Shown piece by piece: positions 1-8,727 of a stretch of 23,196 bases of DNA. The notes beneath the pieces are model-generated. The model ran no database searches. It saw nothing but the letters and a program-made list of their open reading frames with translations, and was not told the DNA's origin. Origin of the DNA: Acanthamoeba sp. SK_2022b (taxonomy: Eukaryota > Discosea > Longamoebia > Acanthamoebidae); assembly GCA_027943245.1 (NCBI GenBank), contig JANDJZ010000761.1, forward strand, positions 1-23,196, written 5' to 3'. Position 1 is the stretch's first letter; the number at the start of each line of letters is the position of its first letter. Position numbers and translations under genes: made by a program.

Positions 1-172
1 GGCTCAGGTCGAGGAAGAGGAGGGGCGCCGCCAGCGTGAAGAGGATGAGGCACCCGAGGCCCCACGTCAGCCACCACCCGCGCCCTCGCCCCCACCACAC
101 GCCCCCGCCGTGACCGCGCCCCCAGGGCCCCCGCGGCGCTCCGTGACCGCCCCTTCGTATGTGGGTGGGCAA
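1..172 (-). CDS. Possible 5' end of a membrane protein gene (partial, runs off left edge)
   Basis: On the minus strand an ATG at 172-170 opens a frame that stays open to the window edge (57 codons). The N-terminus is rich in Gly, Arg, His and Trp. It is followed by a hydrophobic stretch of about 20 residues (around 94-20, WLTWGLGCLILFTLAAPLLF) that could be a signal anchor of a type II membrane protein. The ATG lies directly after the near-palindrome GGTTTAAAACC, and the spacing behind the upstream gene's stop (431) suits this compact locus. No family can be named. The same DNA is also open on the plus strand (2-334) as an acidic, proline-rich frame. Antisense of GAG-rich DNA is automatically leucine-rich, so the membrane segment could be an artefact. 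Low confidence. Confidence 0.33.
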   Translation of the reverse strand, partial: MPTHIRRGGHGAPRGPWGRGHGGGVWWGRGRGWWLTWGLGCLILFTLAAPLLFLDLS

Positions 173-430
173 CATTTGGTTTTAAACCAAAAAAAAACCA
201 AATCGTCTCTGGAAAGAGAGGATGGCTTCCTCTCTGCAGCCGGCTGTGTCGCAGCAGCAGCAGCTACTTTGTTCGCTTCCGGTAGCCTCGCTCTTCCCGG
301 AGGACAAAGGTGTCACTTGTGGCCTTCTTGGTGACACCTCTGACCCGTTTTTGTTTCTCTTTTCTCCTCTGTTTTCTCTTTTCTTATTTTCTCTTTTTTC
401 TTGTTCTTTTCTTTTCTTTTCCTTCCAGAA
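173..430. other. Intergenic region with a long polypyrimidine/polypurine tract
   Basis: This is the gap between the HA-repeat gene stop (431) and the tentative minus-strand start at 172. It holds an inverted repeat, TTTGGTTTTAAACCAAA, near 175-191. It also holds an almost pure pyrimidine run on the plus strand from about 348 to 427, ending CTTCCAG. On the transcribed minus strand this is a purine-rich (GAAAA-type) 3' flank. The plus-strand tract looks like a strong 3' splice site, but I could not find a plus-strand coding exon to go with it. Confidence 0.5.
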
Positions 431-2383
431 TCAAGGGGACAGCGTGGCCGACTCTGGGGTCTTCTTGCGGCCCCGAGGGGAGGTCTTAGGCCCGCTTGGC
501 TTGCCCCAGGGGAAGCCGATGTCCTCGAGCGCACGCATCCGGTCTGGTCGCAGTTGACCAAGGTGCTTGAGGGAGCGCTGCACCTTGATCCAGCTGGCGA
601 CACCGCTACGTCAACACTAGCGATCCTTGACCAGCACGTCATGCACACACCACACACACACACACTGCAGAGCGGGAGGAGATGTGGGGGGTAGGTAGGT
701 AGGTTACTTCCGCAGGTTCTTGTCGGTCTTGAAGGTGATTCGGAAGTGCCCGTGCACGCGGTGGAACTCCTGCAGCTTGGCCAGCATATGCGTCCTGGCC
801 CGATGGCACACAAGTACACACGTGCGTGGTGTGAGCGGCGGGAGCGGCGGAGAGCGGCGGAGCAGCCCACGCGTGTACCATAAGGTCTTGCTCGTGATGA
901 GCATGCCTGCCTCCTCCAGAGCGGCGGCCTGCTTCTCCGAAAGGTCGTTCTGCGTCGTGCCAGAGGCGTGCGCGCGCGCGCGCGCGTTACATCAAGAAAC
1001 GATGGAGAGTGGGAGAGAGGGAGAGGGGGGGCGCACGTGGCGGTAGCGGTGGCGGGCGTTCCTGACCCAGTTGTAGAGATTGGGCTCCTCTTGCTGCAGC
1101 CTGTGCAGTCGCGGGTTGTCCTTGATGAGCGCGGCCACCTGGCGGTAGCTCTCCCACCAGACGCCGCTCGGGTCGTCTATGTGGCGCTGCTTCCCAAAGT
1201 CGAAGCCGATCTCGCGCAGGGCCTCCAGGCGCAGCGGCTTGATCTTGCCGGTCCAGTAGGCGTGCCGCTGCTCCGCCACCCAGTGGCCCAGCCTGCGCGC
1301 GCGCGCCATCTCTCGGTGCAGCTCCTGCCGCCGCAGCTCCTCGTTGATCTCGCGCTCCCGCTTCTTTCGCTCCGACGAGAGCTCCCACGGCTCGGCGACG
1401 GCCTCGGCCGACTCCTCGTGGCTGACGGGCACCCGGAGGGGCTCGTCGAGGCGAGGCGCCCCGGTCCCGTCGTCGGCGGGAAGGAGCTCCTCCCACAGCG
1501 CGTTGTGGTCCACGATGTCGTCATCCTCCTCCTCTTCGATCTCATTTTCGTCGACACTGTCAGCGTCACTGTCGTGGTCGTCGTGGTCTTCGTAGTCGTC
1601 GTGGTCTTCGTGGTCGTCGTGGTCTTCGTGGTCGTGGAAAGGGTAGGACGACGTCGCCGCAGCCGTCGATGCGTGTTCCTCGCCTGCTTCTCTCCGGGCG
1701 ACGGCCCTGCGCTTGGCCTCGTCGGCCGCTGCAAACCCGCCCCCGCCGCGTTCGTCACGCCCAGCCCGCACGCACGGGGCCCCTTTGGGGGAAATGGGAG
1801 GGGGGGGGGCACGACACAGGCGGGGAGGATGGGGGGGGGGTTACCCCGGAGCTTCGCTTTGAGTCGTCGACGAGTGGCCCGTCCGCTGGCCGACTTCATC
1901 CACTTGGCGACCACCTGCGGCGACGACGGCGTCGAAGGAGGAGGAGGAGGAGTTGTCAGCGCTCGCCCACGCATGCGGGGCGGGGAGCCCGAGTGGAGGG
2001 ATGGGGAGGAGGCACCGCTTCGGCCATGGCCGGCTTCCAGCGGTGGACGTGGTAGTGGCCGTACTTGGCCTTGAACGCGCGCAGCTCTTTGAAGTTGTTT
2101 TCCCACACCCACGAGCTGGCAGAGCGAACGCATGAGCGACGCGGTGGGGCGCGTGTGGGGCGAGGTCACGCGGGGGGGGGAGGGGCCCGTACTAAAACCT
2201 CCACTCAAAGGCGAGCTGGTCGAGCGCGCGGATCTGCTCGTAGCTCAGCCGTCGTCGGTGGAAGAGGGCGCGCTGCTGCTTGACCCACCTGGACAGCCTG
2301 ACGTTCTCCTCCCAATCGGGCGGCACGAGCGAGTGTTTGAATCGCTTGTAAAAGTGTCGCAGCTCCTGTCCCGTCACACACAA

Positions 2384-2455
<72 letters not shown>

Positions 2456-3283
2456 CGCACATCATGCACGGAGAGAGAGAGAGAGAGGAAGACATGAGGA
2501 AGCGAATAGAGGGAGCTGGGCGCAAAGGAAGGCGGGAAGGCGACCTCATAAACCTCCCACCATTGTTTGCGGCGTCGGGGGCCCGAGAAGTCGAGCCAGG
2601 GCACGCCGATGGCGGTGAGCTGCGCCTCCTTGTCCTTGTCCAGCTTCTTCAGGTACTGCAGGCTCTGTTGCTTCACCAGCCACTGCGCCAGCTGGTAACC
2701 CACCAATGGTCACGCGCCAAGCCAGAGCCAGAGCCAAGAAAAACAACAAGACCGCAACGGGACAGTGAGTGGATGTGCGCTCAGCATGGAATGCGCGTCG
2801 GGGCCAGGCCAGGCCGGGAAAGAGGAGCCCCACGGGAGGGAGAGCGAACCCCGGGGAAGTGCGCCGAATTGTAGGGCGGCTGGAAGTCGTCTATCCTGGA
2901 GGAGGAGCGCGCACGATTCGAGCAGCGGCCAACGGTTGTGACACGAGCGCAGAGAGAGAGCAAGAGAGAGATTGAGTCAGTCCATGGACACGACACGGTG
3001 CCGGCGCGTTGTGCGCAGCGATTGTGGGGGGGGGGGGAGAGAATGACGAATACGCACTCGCGGCGGTAGGCGAGGAGCTGCTGTACGCGCTCGTCCCAGG
3101 TCATGGGATCGGTCCACTCCGGCTTGGGCTTCCTGGTGCGCTGGCGCTCGACCTGCGGCTCGAGCGCGCGCACGTACGCCGCGAGCACCGACCCCGAGTC
3201 CTGCGGCAGGTCGGCCTCCTGGGGGCGGGGGAGTTGCTCACCGTCGTCCTGGCGCTCTCCGTTGCCGCTCTCGTCGTCTGCCG
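431..3283 (-). CDS. Helicase-associated (HA) domain repeat protein without a helicase; 5' end unresolved
   Basis: Ten exons splice in frame: 3283-3058, 2895-2850, 2691-2545, 2365-2199, 2115-2016, 1914-1845, 1728-1037, 949-879, 794-708 and 605-431 (593 is an equally in-frame start for the last). They give about 593 residues ending at TGA 433-431. The protein holds roughly five copies of the tri-helical HA fold: a Trp-led helix, a 'hG-x-vp' turn, then Trp-Val-x-x-Gln-Arg and a closing Leu-x-x-ileu-Gly-Phe-x-Trp. Clear cores are LSRWVKQQRALFHRRRL, LGHWVAEQRHAYWTGKI and WIKVQRSLKHLGQL. The 692-nt exon adds an acidic linker with three 6-residue His/Glu/Asp repeats. No DEAD/DEAH ATPase motif is visible in any exon. 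HA modules resemble Myb-like DNA/RNA-binding folds, so nucleic-acid binding is an inference. The exon at 3283 begins in phase 1, so at least one upstream exon exists in about 3290-3650, but I could not fix its donor or the start codon. Confidence 0.78.
1573..1641 (-). repeat. Coding 18-nt tandem repeat, acidic/histidine-rich (HEDHDD)n
   Basis: Inside the large exon of the HA protein, three near-identical 18-nt units encode HEDHDD, HEDHDD and YEDHDD. A run of Glu and Asp follows (EIEEEEDDD). The array forms a strongly acidic linker between HA modules. The repeated DNA (GTCGTCGTGGTCTTCGTG on the plus strand) suggests replication slippage. Confidence 0.8.
2385..2454. repeat. (CA)n microsatellite in an HA-protein intron
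   Basis: About 35 CA units, read as (TG)n on the sense (minus) strand, lie wholly within the intron 2544-2366, about 20 nt from the 3' splice site of the next exon. Confidence 0.95.
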
Positions 3284-3289
3284 CTGCAC

Positions 3290-3898
3290 ACAAGGCGGAG
3301 GAAGCGGAGAAGTGGCGGCGCGGCCAGGCAAGGCCCGGTCGCGGCAGCGTGAGAGTAGAGGCAGAGGGCCGGGTTGTCGACCGACCCCCAAAGGGTGCCG
3401 TGAGCACGGAACGAAAGGAGTAGGAGAAAGGAGGGCGAGCGCCGAGCCCTGCTGAAAGGAACGGGCCCTGCCCCGCCAGTGGGGCGCATCTCGTAGCGGA
3501 AGCCCGGGCCAGCCTGCCACCACGCCAACATATTTTTCGAAAAAAAAATAATGAGGTCAAGTGTGCCTCCTCTCTTGCATCCGCGGGCCTTCACGAACCG
3601 CATTCCTCTACTCGGCAAGGCAAATGGCCGCAGGCTGCTGCAGATGTTGAGATCGTGAAATGTGGCAGTATTTTCTCGAATAATTTCCTAATTCTCTGAA
3701 GAATGCGAGCAATGCCACAGCCCAAGATCACACCTCCGAGGTCTCCCTGCGAAAATAGCTAATTCGGGAACAACGGCACCGTAGTGCTGACGCGTGCGTG
3801 CCGAAGCATCTTTCGCTAAAGATCGAGCGCGCAAACTCGTCCGCCTGCCGTACAGTCCCCCAGAACATTGACGACGTCATTACCAACGGCAGGCCACG
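3290..3898. promoter_or_regulatory. Divergent region between the HA-repeat gene and HMG-CoA reductase
   Basis: This stretch must contain the missing first exon or exons of the minus-strand HA gene (candidates within about 3290-3650) and the promoters of both divergent genes. The part from 3640 to 3898 is less GC-rich and has no plausible exon. Visible elements are a small inverted repeat ATCTTT-CGCT-AAAGAT at about 3808-3823 and a CRE-like ACGTCAT about 20-25 nt before the HMG-CoA reductase ATG. No sterol-response element was recognised. All regulatory roles are inference. Confidence 0.45.
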
Positions 3899-4731
3899 AT
3901 GTCCATCCGCGACTTCAGCCCTCTCTACAAATGGGTACTCTTCTTGAATTTTTTTCGCCCCTGCAATTTGTAAATCCCTTCATTTGCGAAGTAGTCTAAT
4001 CTTTGATGTCTTGGTTGCGACAACAGGGATTCAGCATACGAACCCCTAAATTCCTTATCCCTCTCTTCGCCAACAATTTGCTCTCGGCGGGCAATGACGC
4101 AATTGCCCCCGTCGAAGATGTCACCTACCACGACAATGACGATCTCTCGAGAGGCCCCATCATTCAGAAGCGAAAGCGGGACCGCAAAATGACCGAACGT
4201 TCAATGGATGGAATCGAGCAGCTGACTGCCCAGCGAGATACGCATGAACAGGCGGAGGAAGATAGAAAGCCGTCTTGCAGGCTCGACACCACGCTCGAGG
4301 TGGCGCCCGTGACGAAGGCGATGCCCGCCAAGGAGGAGAAGCGGGACGAGTCCACGCCGCTTCCCGAACGTAGCGACGACGAAATTCTGGAGCTGGTGAA
4401 GCAGGGCACGCTGCCCCCCTACATGCTCGAGAAGACCCTGGGCGACATGGAGCGCGCCGTCCGCATTCGACGGTTGCTCTTGGGTATCTCCTCCCTCTCC
4501 CTCTCTTGTGTGTGTTGCGCCGGCGAGTAGCGTTGGCTTGGTGGGCGAGTATATATTCACATCGGCGCGACGCAGAGGCCAACACGGGGCGCAGCGCGTT
4601 CAACGTGCAGCCGCTGCCCTTTGAGCAGTTTGACTACTCCTCCGTATTTGGCCGCTGCTGCGAGAACGTCATCGGTGCGCGCCTCCTCTCCGCCGTGTGG
4701 CGTTTCTGGCTCTGACCGTTGCGCGTGGTCA

Positions 4732-4806
<75 letters not shown>

Positions 4807-5048
4807 CTACGTGCCCATTCCGGTGGGCGTGGCGGGGCCCGTGCTGCTGAACGGGGAGAACGTGCACCTGCCCATGGCCACCACCGAGGGCTGCCTCGTG
4901 GCCAGCACCCATCGCGGCTGCAAGGCCATCTCCGTCTCGGGCGGCGCCACCGCCGTCGTGACCACCAACGGCATGACCCGCGGGCCCTGCGTCAGGTGCG
5001 TCTCACGCTCCGGCCACCTGTCGGCGGTGCCCTAACGAGCTCGCTCTT

Positions 5049-5113
<65 letters not shown>

Positions 5114-6512
5114 TCCGTACCGACGCGTAGGATGAAGTCGGCCAAGGAAGCGGCCCAGCTCAAGGCGTGGCTGGAGGAGCCGGAGAACTTTGCGCAGGTG
5201 AAGCGCGACTTTGACAGCACGAGCCGCTTCGCCCGCCTCCGCGACGTGCGCGCTCCTCTCCCTCCCACTCCCACTCCCCTCCAAAGCGTGTAGCTGAGCC
5301 TCCCTCTCTCTCTGGACGACTGCAGATCAAGGTGGCGATCGCTGGACGGAATGCGTACATCCGCTTCCGTAGCAGCACGGGCGACGCGATGGGCATGAAC
5401 ATGCTCTCCAAGGGCACCGAGAAGGCCCTGGCCTTCATCCAGCAGGCCTTCCCCGACATGCTCATCATCAGGTGCCCCCTCCCCCCTCCCCCTTCGCCAG
5501 TAAATCGTCGACAGAAATGGGGATTGGATATTTAATATTTTAATATTAATTTCGAATCCAATCCGCAGTCTGTCGGGCAACTATTGCACGGACAAGAAGC
5601 CGTCCAGCATGAACTGGATCGAAGGACGCGGCAAGTCGGTCGTGTGCGAGGCCATCATCAAGGGCGACATCGTTCGGAGCGTGCTCAAGACCACGGTGCG
5701 GGCCATGGTGGAGCTCAACACGCAGAAGAACCTCGTCGGTTCGGCCATGGCCGGTTCCATCGGTACCTACCCTGCTGCCGCCTCTCTCTCTCTCTCTCGC
5801 ACTCGGCCATACGATGGCGTTTGTCTGATCGCGACCAACGCTTCCTTGTCACGCTTTGGGGGGGTGGAACGACACAGGCGGGTTCAACGCTCACGCGGCC
5901 AACATCGTCACGGCCATCTTCATCGCCACCGGACAGGACCCGGCCCAGAACGTAGAGAGCTCCAACTGCCTCACCATCATGGAGCCGTATGCCTCTCCCC
6001 CCCCTCCTTCTTTCGACCACACTGGGGTGATGATCATATGGGCTCATCTCCCATTCGACCCAACAACGCAGGACCGACGACGGTGACGACCTGTACATCT
6101 CCTGCACCATGCCCTCCATCGAGGTCGGCACCGTGGGCGGCGGAACCCACCTGGCGGCCCAGTCGGCCTGCCTCGATCTCATGAACGTCAAGGTAACGCG
6201 CTGCCTTCAAACCCCCTCCCCCCTCTCCTCTCTTGCTTGGCTCTCGCTCGCGAGTGTCGAGTGTTCATTGGCGATCGCTCGTGCGCAGGGGGCGTCGGAG
6301 GAGAACCCGGGCAGGAACGCCGAGAAGCTGGCCGAGGCCGTGTGCGCGGGCGTGCTCGCCGGCGAGCTGTCCCTGATGGCCGCTCTTGCCGGTACGTGGT
6401 CACCCCCCCCCCTCCACACCTTTTCAGCTCGAGTGGCGTTGGCTGACCTGGCTTGCGTCCTTCAGCGGGTCACCTGACGCGAAGTCACATGCAACTGAAC
6501 CGAGCCAAGTGA
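3899..6512 (+). CDS. HMGR: 3-hydroxy-3-methylglutaryl-CoA reductase (class I, catalytic part only)
   Basis: The enzyme reduces HMG-CoA with two NADPH to mevalonate, the committed step for sterols and isoprenoids. Eleven exons splice in phase: 3899-3934, 4027-4483, 4576-4674, 4806-4995, 5131-5245, 5326-5471, 5569-5762, 5878-5986, 6072-6192, 6289-6391 and 6466-6512. They give about 538 residues. All four catalytic residues of class I enzymes are present: Glu near 225 ([10 protein letters not shown]), Lys near 357 (SGNYCTDKK), Asp near 432 (TGQDPAQNV) and His near 526 ([10 protein letters not shown]). The dimerisation/NADPH motif GTVGGGTHL and the GDAMGMNM loop are also intact. The N-terminal ~150 residues are not hydrophobic enough for the usual multi-pass sterol-sensing membrane region. 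The start is uncertain: ATG 3899 needs a 92-nt intron with a GTACTC donor, while ATG 4006 reads straight through; both are in frame. The gene converges on the cysteine-rich membrane protein downstream. Confidence 0.95.
4733..4804 (+). repeat. (CA)n microsatellite forming the end of HMGR intron 3
   Basis: About 36 CA units run without interruption to CACAG at 4805, so the repeat itself supplies the acceptor AG for the exon starting at 4806. No separate pyrimidine tract lies between the repeat and the exon. Confidence 0.95.
5054..5111 (+). repeat. (TG)n microsatellite in HMGR intron 4
   Basis: About 29 TG units lie inside intron 4996-5130. The intron ends with a separate short tract and CGCGTAG just before the exon at 5131. 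Confidence 0.95.
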
Positions 6513-6973
6513 AGGAGCGAAGAGAGAGAGAGAGAGAGAGAGTGAGTGATGGGGAGTGAGAGGGTGAGAGAGAGAGAGAGAGAGAGCGATGGGGAGAGGA
6601 GAGAGAGAAAGAGCGATGGGGAGAGCGAGCGAGCAAGGGAGGGAGAGAGGCGAGACCGAGAAAGAGCGCGGAGGGGATTCGGTAATTTATTATTATTGGT
6701 TGGGTGTTGGCGCGACTCTTCTTGTGCGGCCAGGGCGGCACACCAACGCACAAGACGACGCCAGCACCCGCCCATTGAGAAGTGTGTATGATGTACTGTC
6801 GGCAGCCGTGGCCATCGCCGAATTCACGTGTTATAAAACAAGGCAAGAAGGCGGACAGCCATTCACACACACGGTGCTTGCTTGTCCCACTCGGGGGGGG
6901 GGGTAAGAGAGTCGGCGACAGGGGAAAAATAGTAGTCCATACATGCACGGTACACTCGCGCAGGGGGCGAGGC
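6513..6973. other. Convergent intergenic region with a GA-rich simple repeat
   Basis: This gap lies between the HMGR stop (6512) and the minus-strand stop of the cysteine-rich membrane protein (6974). About 6519-6665 is (GA)n interspersed with GATGGGGAGAG units. A run of TTTATTATTATT near 6686-6697 reads AATAATAATAAA on the minus strand and is a possible polyadenylation signal for the minus gene, though it is about 280 nt past its stop. A poly-G run lies at 6891-6902. I see no gene here. Confidence 0.6.
6519..6665. repeat. (GA)n-rich simple repeat in the 3' flank of HMGR
   Basis: There are several blocks of pure GA dinucleotides, separated by GATGGGGAGAG-like units. The whole is a polypurine tract on the plus strand and begins only a few bases after the HMGR stop codon. 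Confidence 0.9.
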
Positions 6974-8213
6974 CTAGAGGCCCGCGTAGACGGGGCCGGG
7001 GAGGGGCTCGGGGATGAGCGGCTTGGCGTCGCCCGCGGCGGAGGCGGGGGCGGGGGCGGGCGTGGGATAGTCGCGCTGGTAGCGGCGGTAGGCCTTCCTG
7101 AGTCGCTTCCACAGGGGGCGGCGGTAGCCGATGACGACCCACGCGATCAGCAGCAGCACGACGAGCGCGCCGGCGCCGAGGCCGATGACCACGTAGAACA
7201 GCACGCTCGGGAGGCACGACGACGAGCCGGCGTCGGCGCTGAACAGCGGCTGGCACGAGGTGGGCGCCGCCGCGCCGGCCTCGCAGAAGCTGTCCGACGG
7301 GCACTGGCGCGGGTTGACGGAGCCCTTGGGGCAGTAGGCGCCCGACGGGCACTCGCGGCAGCCGCCCTGCGCCTGCAGGTTGTTGAAGGTGCCGGCGGGG
7401 CAGGCCTGGCAGTGCACGCTCTGTCGCGCCGAGTAGGTGCCCGCCGGGCACGCCTCGCAGACGGAGGCGATGGACGGGTTGTAGTAGCCCGCCGAGCACG
7501 GCACGCAGCGGGTGTGGTCGGGCGACGACGTCTGCCCCGCGCGGCACGACTGGCACCTGAGCGTCTGCGGCGCCGAGGCCACCCTCCCGTCGGCGCATGT
7601 GGCGCACACGCTCGCGTTCTCCTTGTCGTTCGCCGTGCCTGGGGTTGGTGGGGGAGGCGTGAGCCCTCCAGCACTGCTGATGCTGATGCTGATGCTGCTA
7701 CACGTGCAGCGCTTCGTTCATGGTTGGGGAGGTAGAGGGAGGGGGGGGTACCAGGAGGGCAGGGCAGGCACCAGGAGGCGTTGGCGCAAAAGCCAGCCCC
7801 GCACTCGAGGGGAGAGACGCTACAGTTCTTGTTGTCTACAATAACATGAACAATAAAGAACAGGTAAGACAAGACACGCACACATGAGTTAGCCTGCCTG
7901 TGAAGCTAACGAAAGAGACAGACTCCCCCCCTCCATAAGCGTGACGCCAACTTCCAGGAAGATGCTGATTGAAAATAAAAATAAAATAAAAAAGGTAAAA
8001 TGGAGAGTCACCAGCAGGGGAGAAGGTAGCGGGAGGACATGGAAGGCACGATTCTGCTGCTTGGAGAGCGTAGAACGGTCGGGCGAGGGTGAAGGAGGGA
8101 AAGATGCTGAAGAAAATGGAGATGAAGATGAAAGCAGACGAGAGACAGAACGAGAGGGAAGAGGAGAAGGAATGGGTGCGAGCCGGCGGTCGTCCGTTCG
8201 GCCGTATGTACAT
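6974..8213 (-). CDS. Cysteine-rich single-pass membrane protein (ephrin-receptor-like/TNFR-like repeats)
   Basis: Three exons splice in phase (8213-8012, 7835-7752, 7638-6974) to about 316 residues. The N-terminus has a long hydrophobic Ser/Phe/Ile segment that can serve as a signal peptide. A cysteine-rich ectodomain follows, with repeated CxxC and CPxG-T/Y-x(n)-C units such as CEACPAGTYSARQSVHCQAC. This is the pattern of GCC2/GCC3 (ephrin receptor-like) and TNFR-type modules. A transmembrane helix lies around residues 241-266 (VVIGLGAGALVVLLLIAWVV). A basic juxtamembrane stretch (RRPLWKRLRKAYRRY) and a Pro/Ala-rich tail of about 50 residues come next. There is no kinase or death domain, so any receptor role is inference. 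The first exon is the weakest part: its hydrophobic stretch could instead be an intronic pyrimidine tract, and the gene may begin further upstream. Confidence 0.75.
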
Positions 8214-8403
8214 CACGCTTTCTCTCTCTATCAAAGGAAGGAGGACAGACCACTCAGACGCATTAGAATGGGCACAGGCCTCCTGGACTGTGCCTCTCCC
8301 TTTTCCATTACTCGTGGAGTTTGTGATGAGTCGACATTAAATTATTGCTGACGTCACGTAGACGAGTACAAAAACATGATGGGGGGTTGTAGCACAGGGC
8401 CCT
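8214..8403 (-). promoter_or_regulatory. Upstream region of the cysteine-rich membrane protein with a palindromic CRE-like site
   Basis: A 190-bp gap lies between the twinfilin stop and the start of the next gene on the same strand. A perfect TGACGTCA palindrome (the CREB/ATF-type CRE consensus) sits at 8349-8356, about 135-145 nt upstream of the ATG at 8213. An AATAATTTAA stretch next to it (minus strand) may serve 3' end formation of twinfilin. Function is inferred from the motif only. Confidence 0.4.
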
Positions 8404-8658
8404 CTACTTGTTGCGGGTGCGGTTGAGGCGAGCAGGACCGCGGCCGGGCCTCATGGGACGAGCAAAGGCCTTCTGGCCGTCGTCGGCGGTCGGGTGGAGG
8501 GCCTCGCGGATGGCGTCCTCCGACAGGTCCTCGAGCTCGCAGGCCTCGAGCTTACCCGCCTTCTCGAACGTCACTCCGGCGTCCTCGGCCGCGCCCGAAA
8601 CGACCGACTGGCGAGAGCACGATGCGAGTCAGAAAACTACTACAACAACAACAACAAC

Positions 8659-8727
<69 letters not shown>

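Noticed and set aside
2..334. Plus-strand open frame at the left edge, acidic then proline-rich
   Set aside because: It is open from the edge but has low complexity, runs into non-coding-looking sequence after about 160, and its only ATG (222) in another frame has no family. The minus-strand start at 172 is slightly better supported.
968..2074. 368-codon plus-strand ORF
   Set aside because: It is antisense to the HA-repeat exons. Long valine runs arise as the complement of the Asp/His repeat, and it has no family match.
3925..4131. Minus-strand 68-codon frame opposite the HMGR start
   Set aside because: It overlaps the HMGR exon on the other strand and has no recognisable features.
4733..4804. 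Telomere-like or centromeric satellite
   Set aside because: The arrays are plain dinucleotides confined to introns of single-copy genes, without a longer satellite period.
4621..5130. ORFs with long His-Thr or Val-Cys dipeptide runs, here and at every other CA/TG array
   Set aside because: They are translations of dinucleotide repeats that lie in introns. The flanking frames do not match the spliced genes.
6782..7735. 317-codon plus-strand ORF
   Set aside because: It is antisense to the cysteine-rich membrane protein. Ala/Arg/Gly-rich composition is typical of shadow frames in GC-rich coding DNA.
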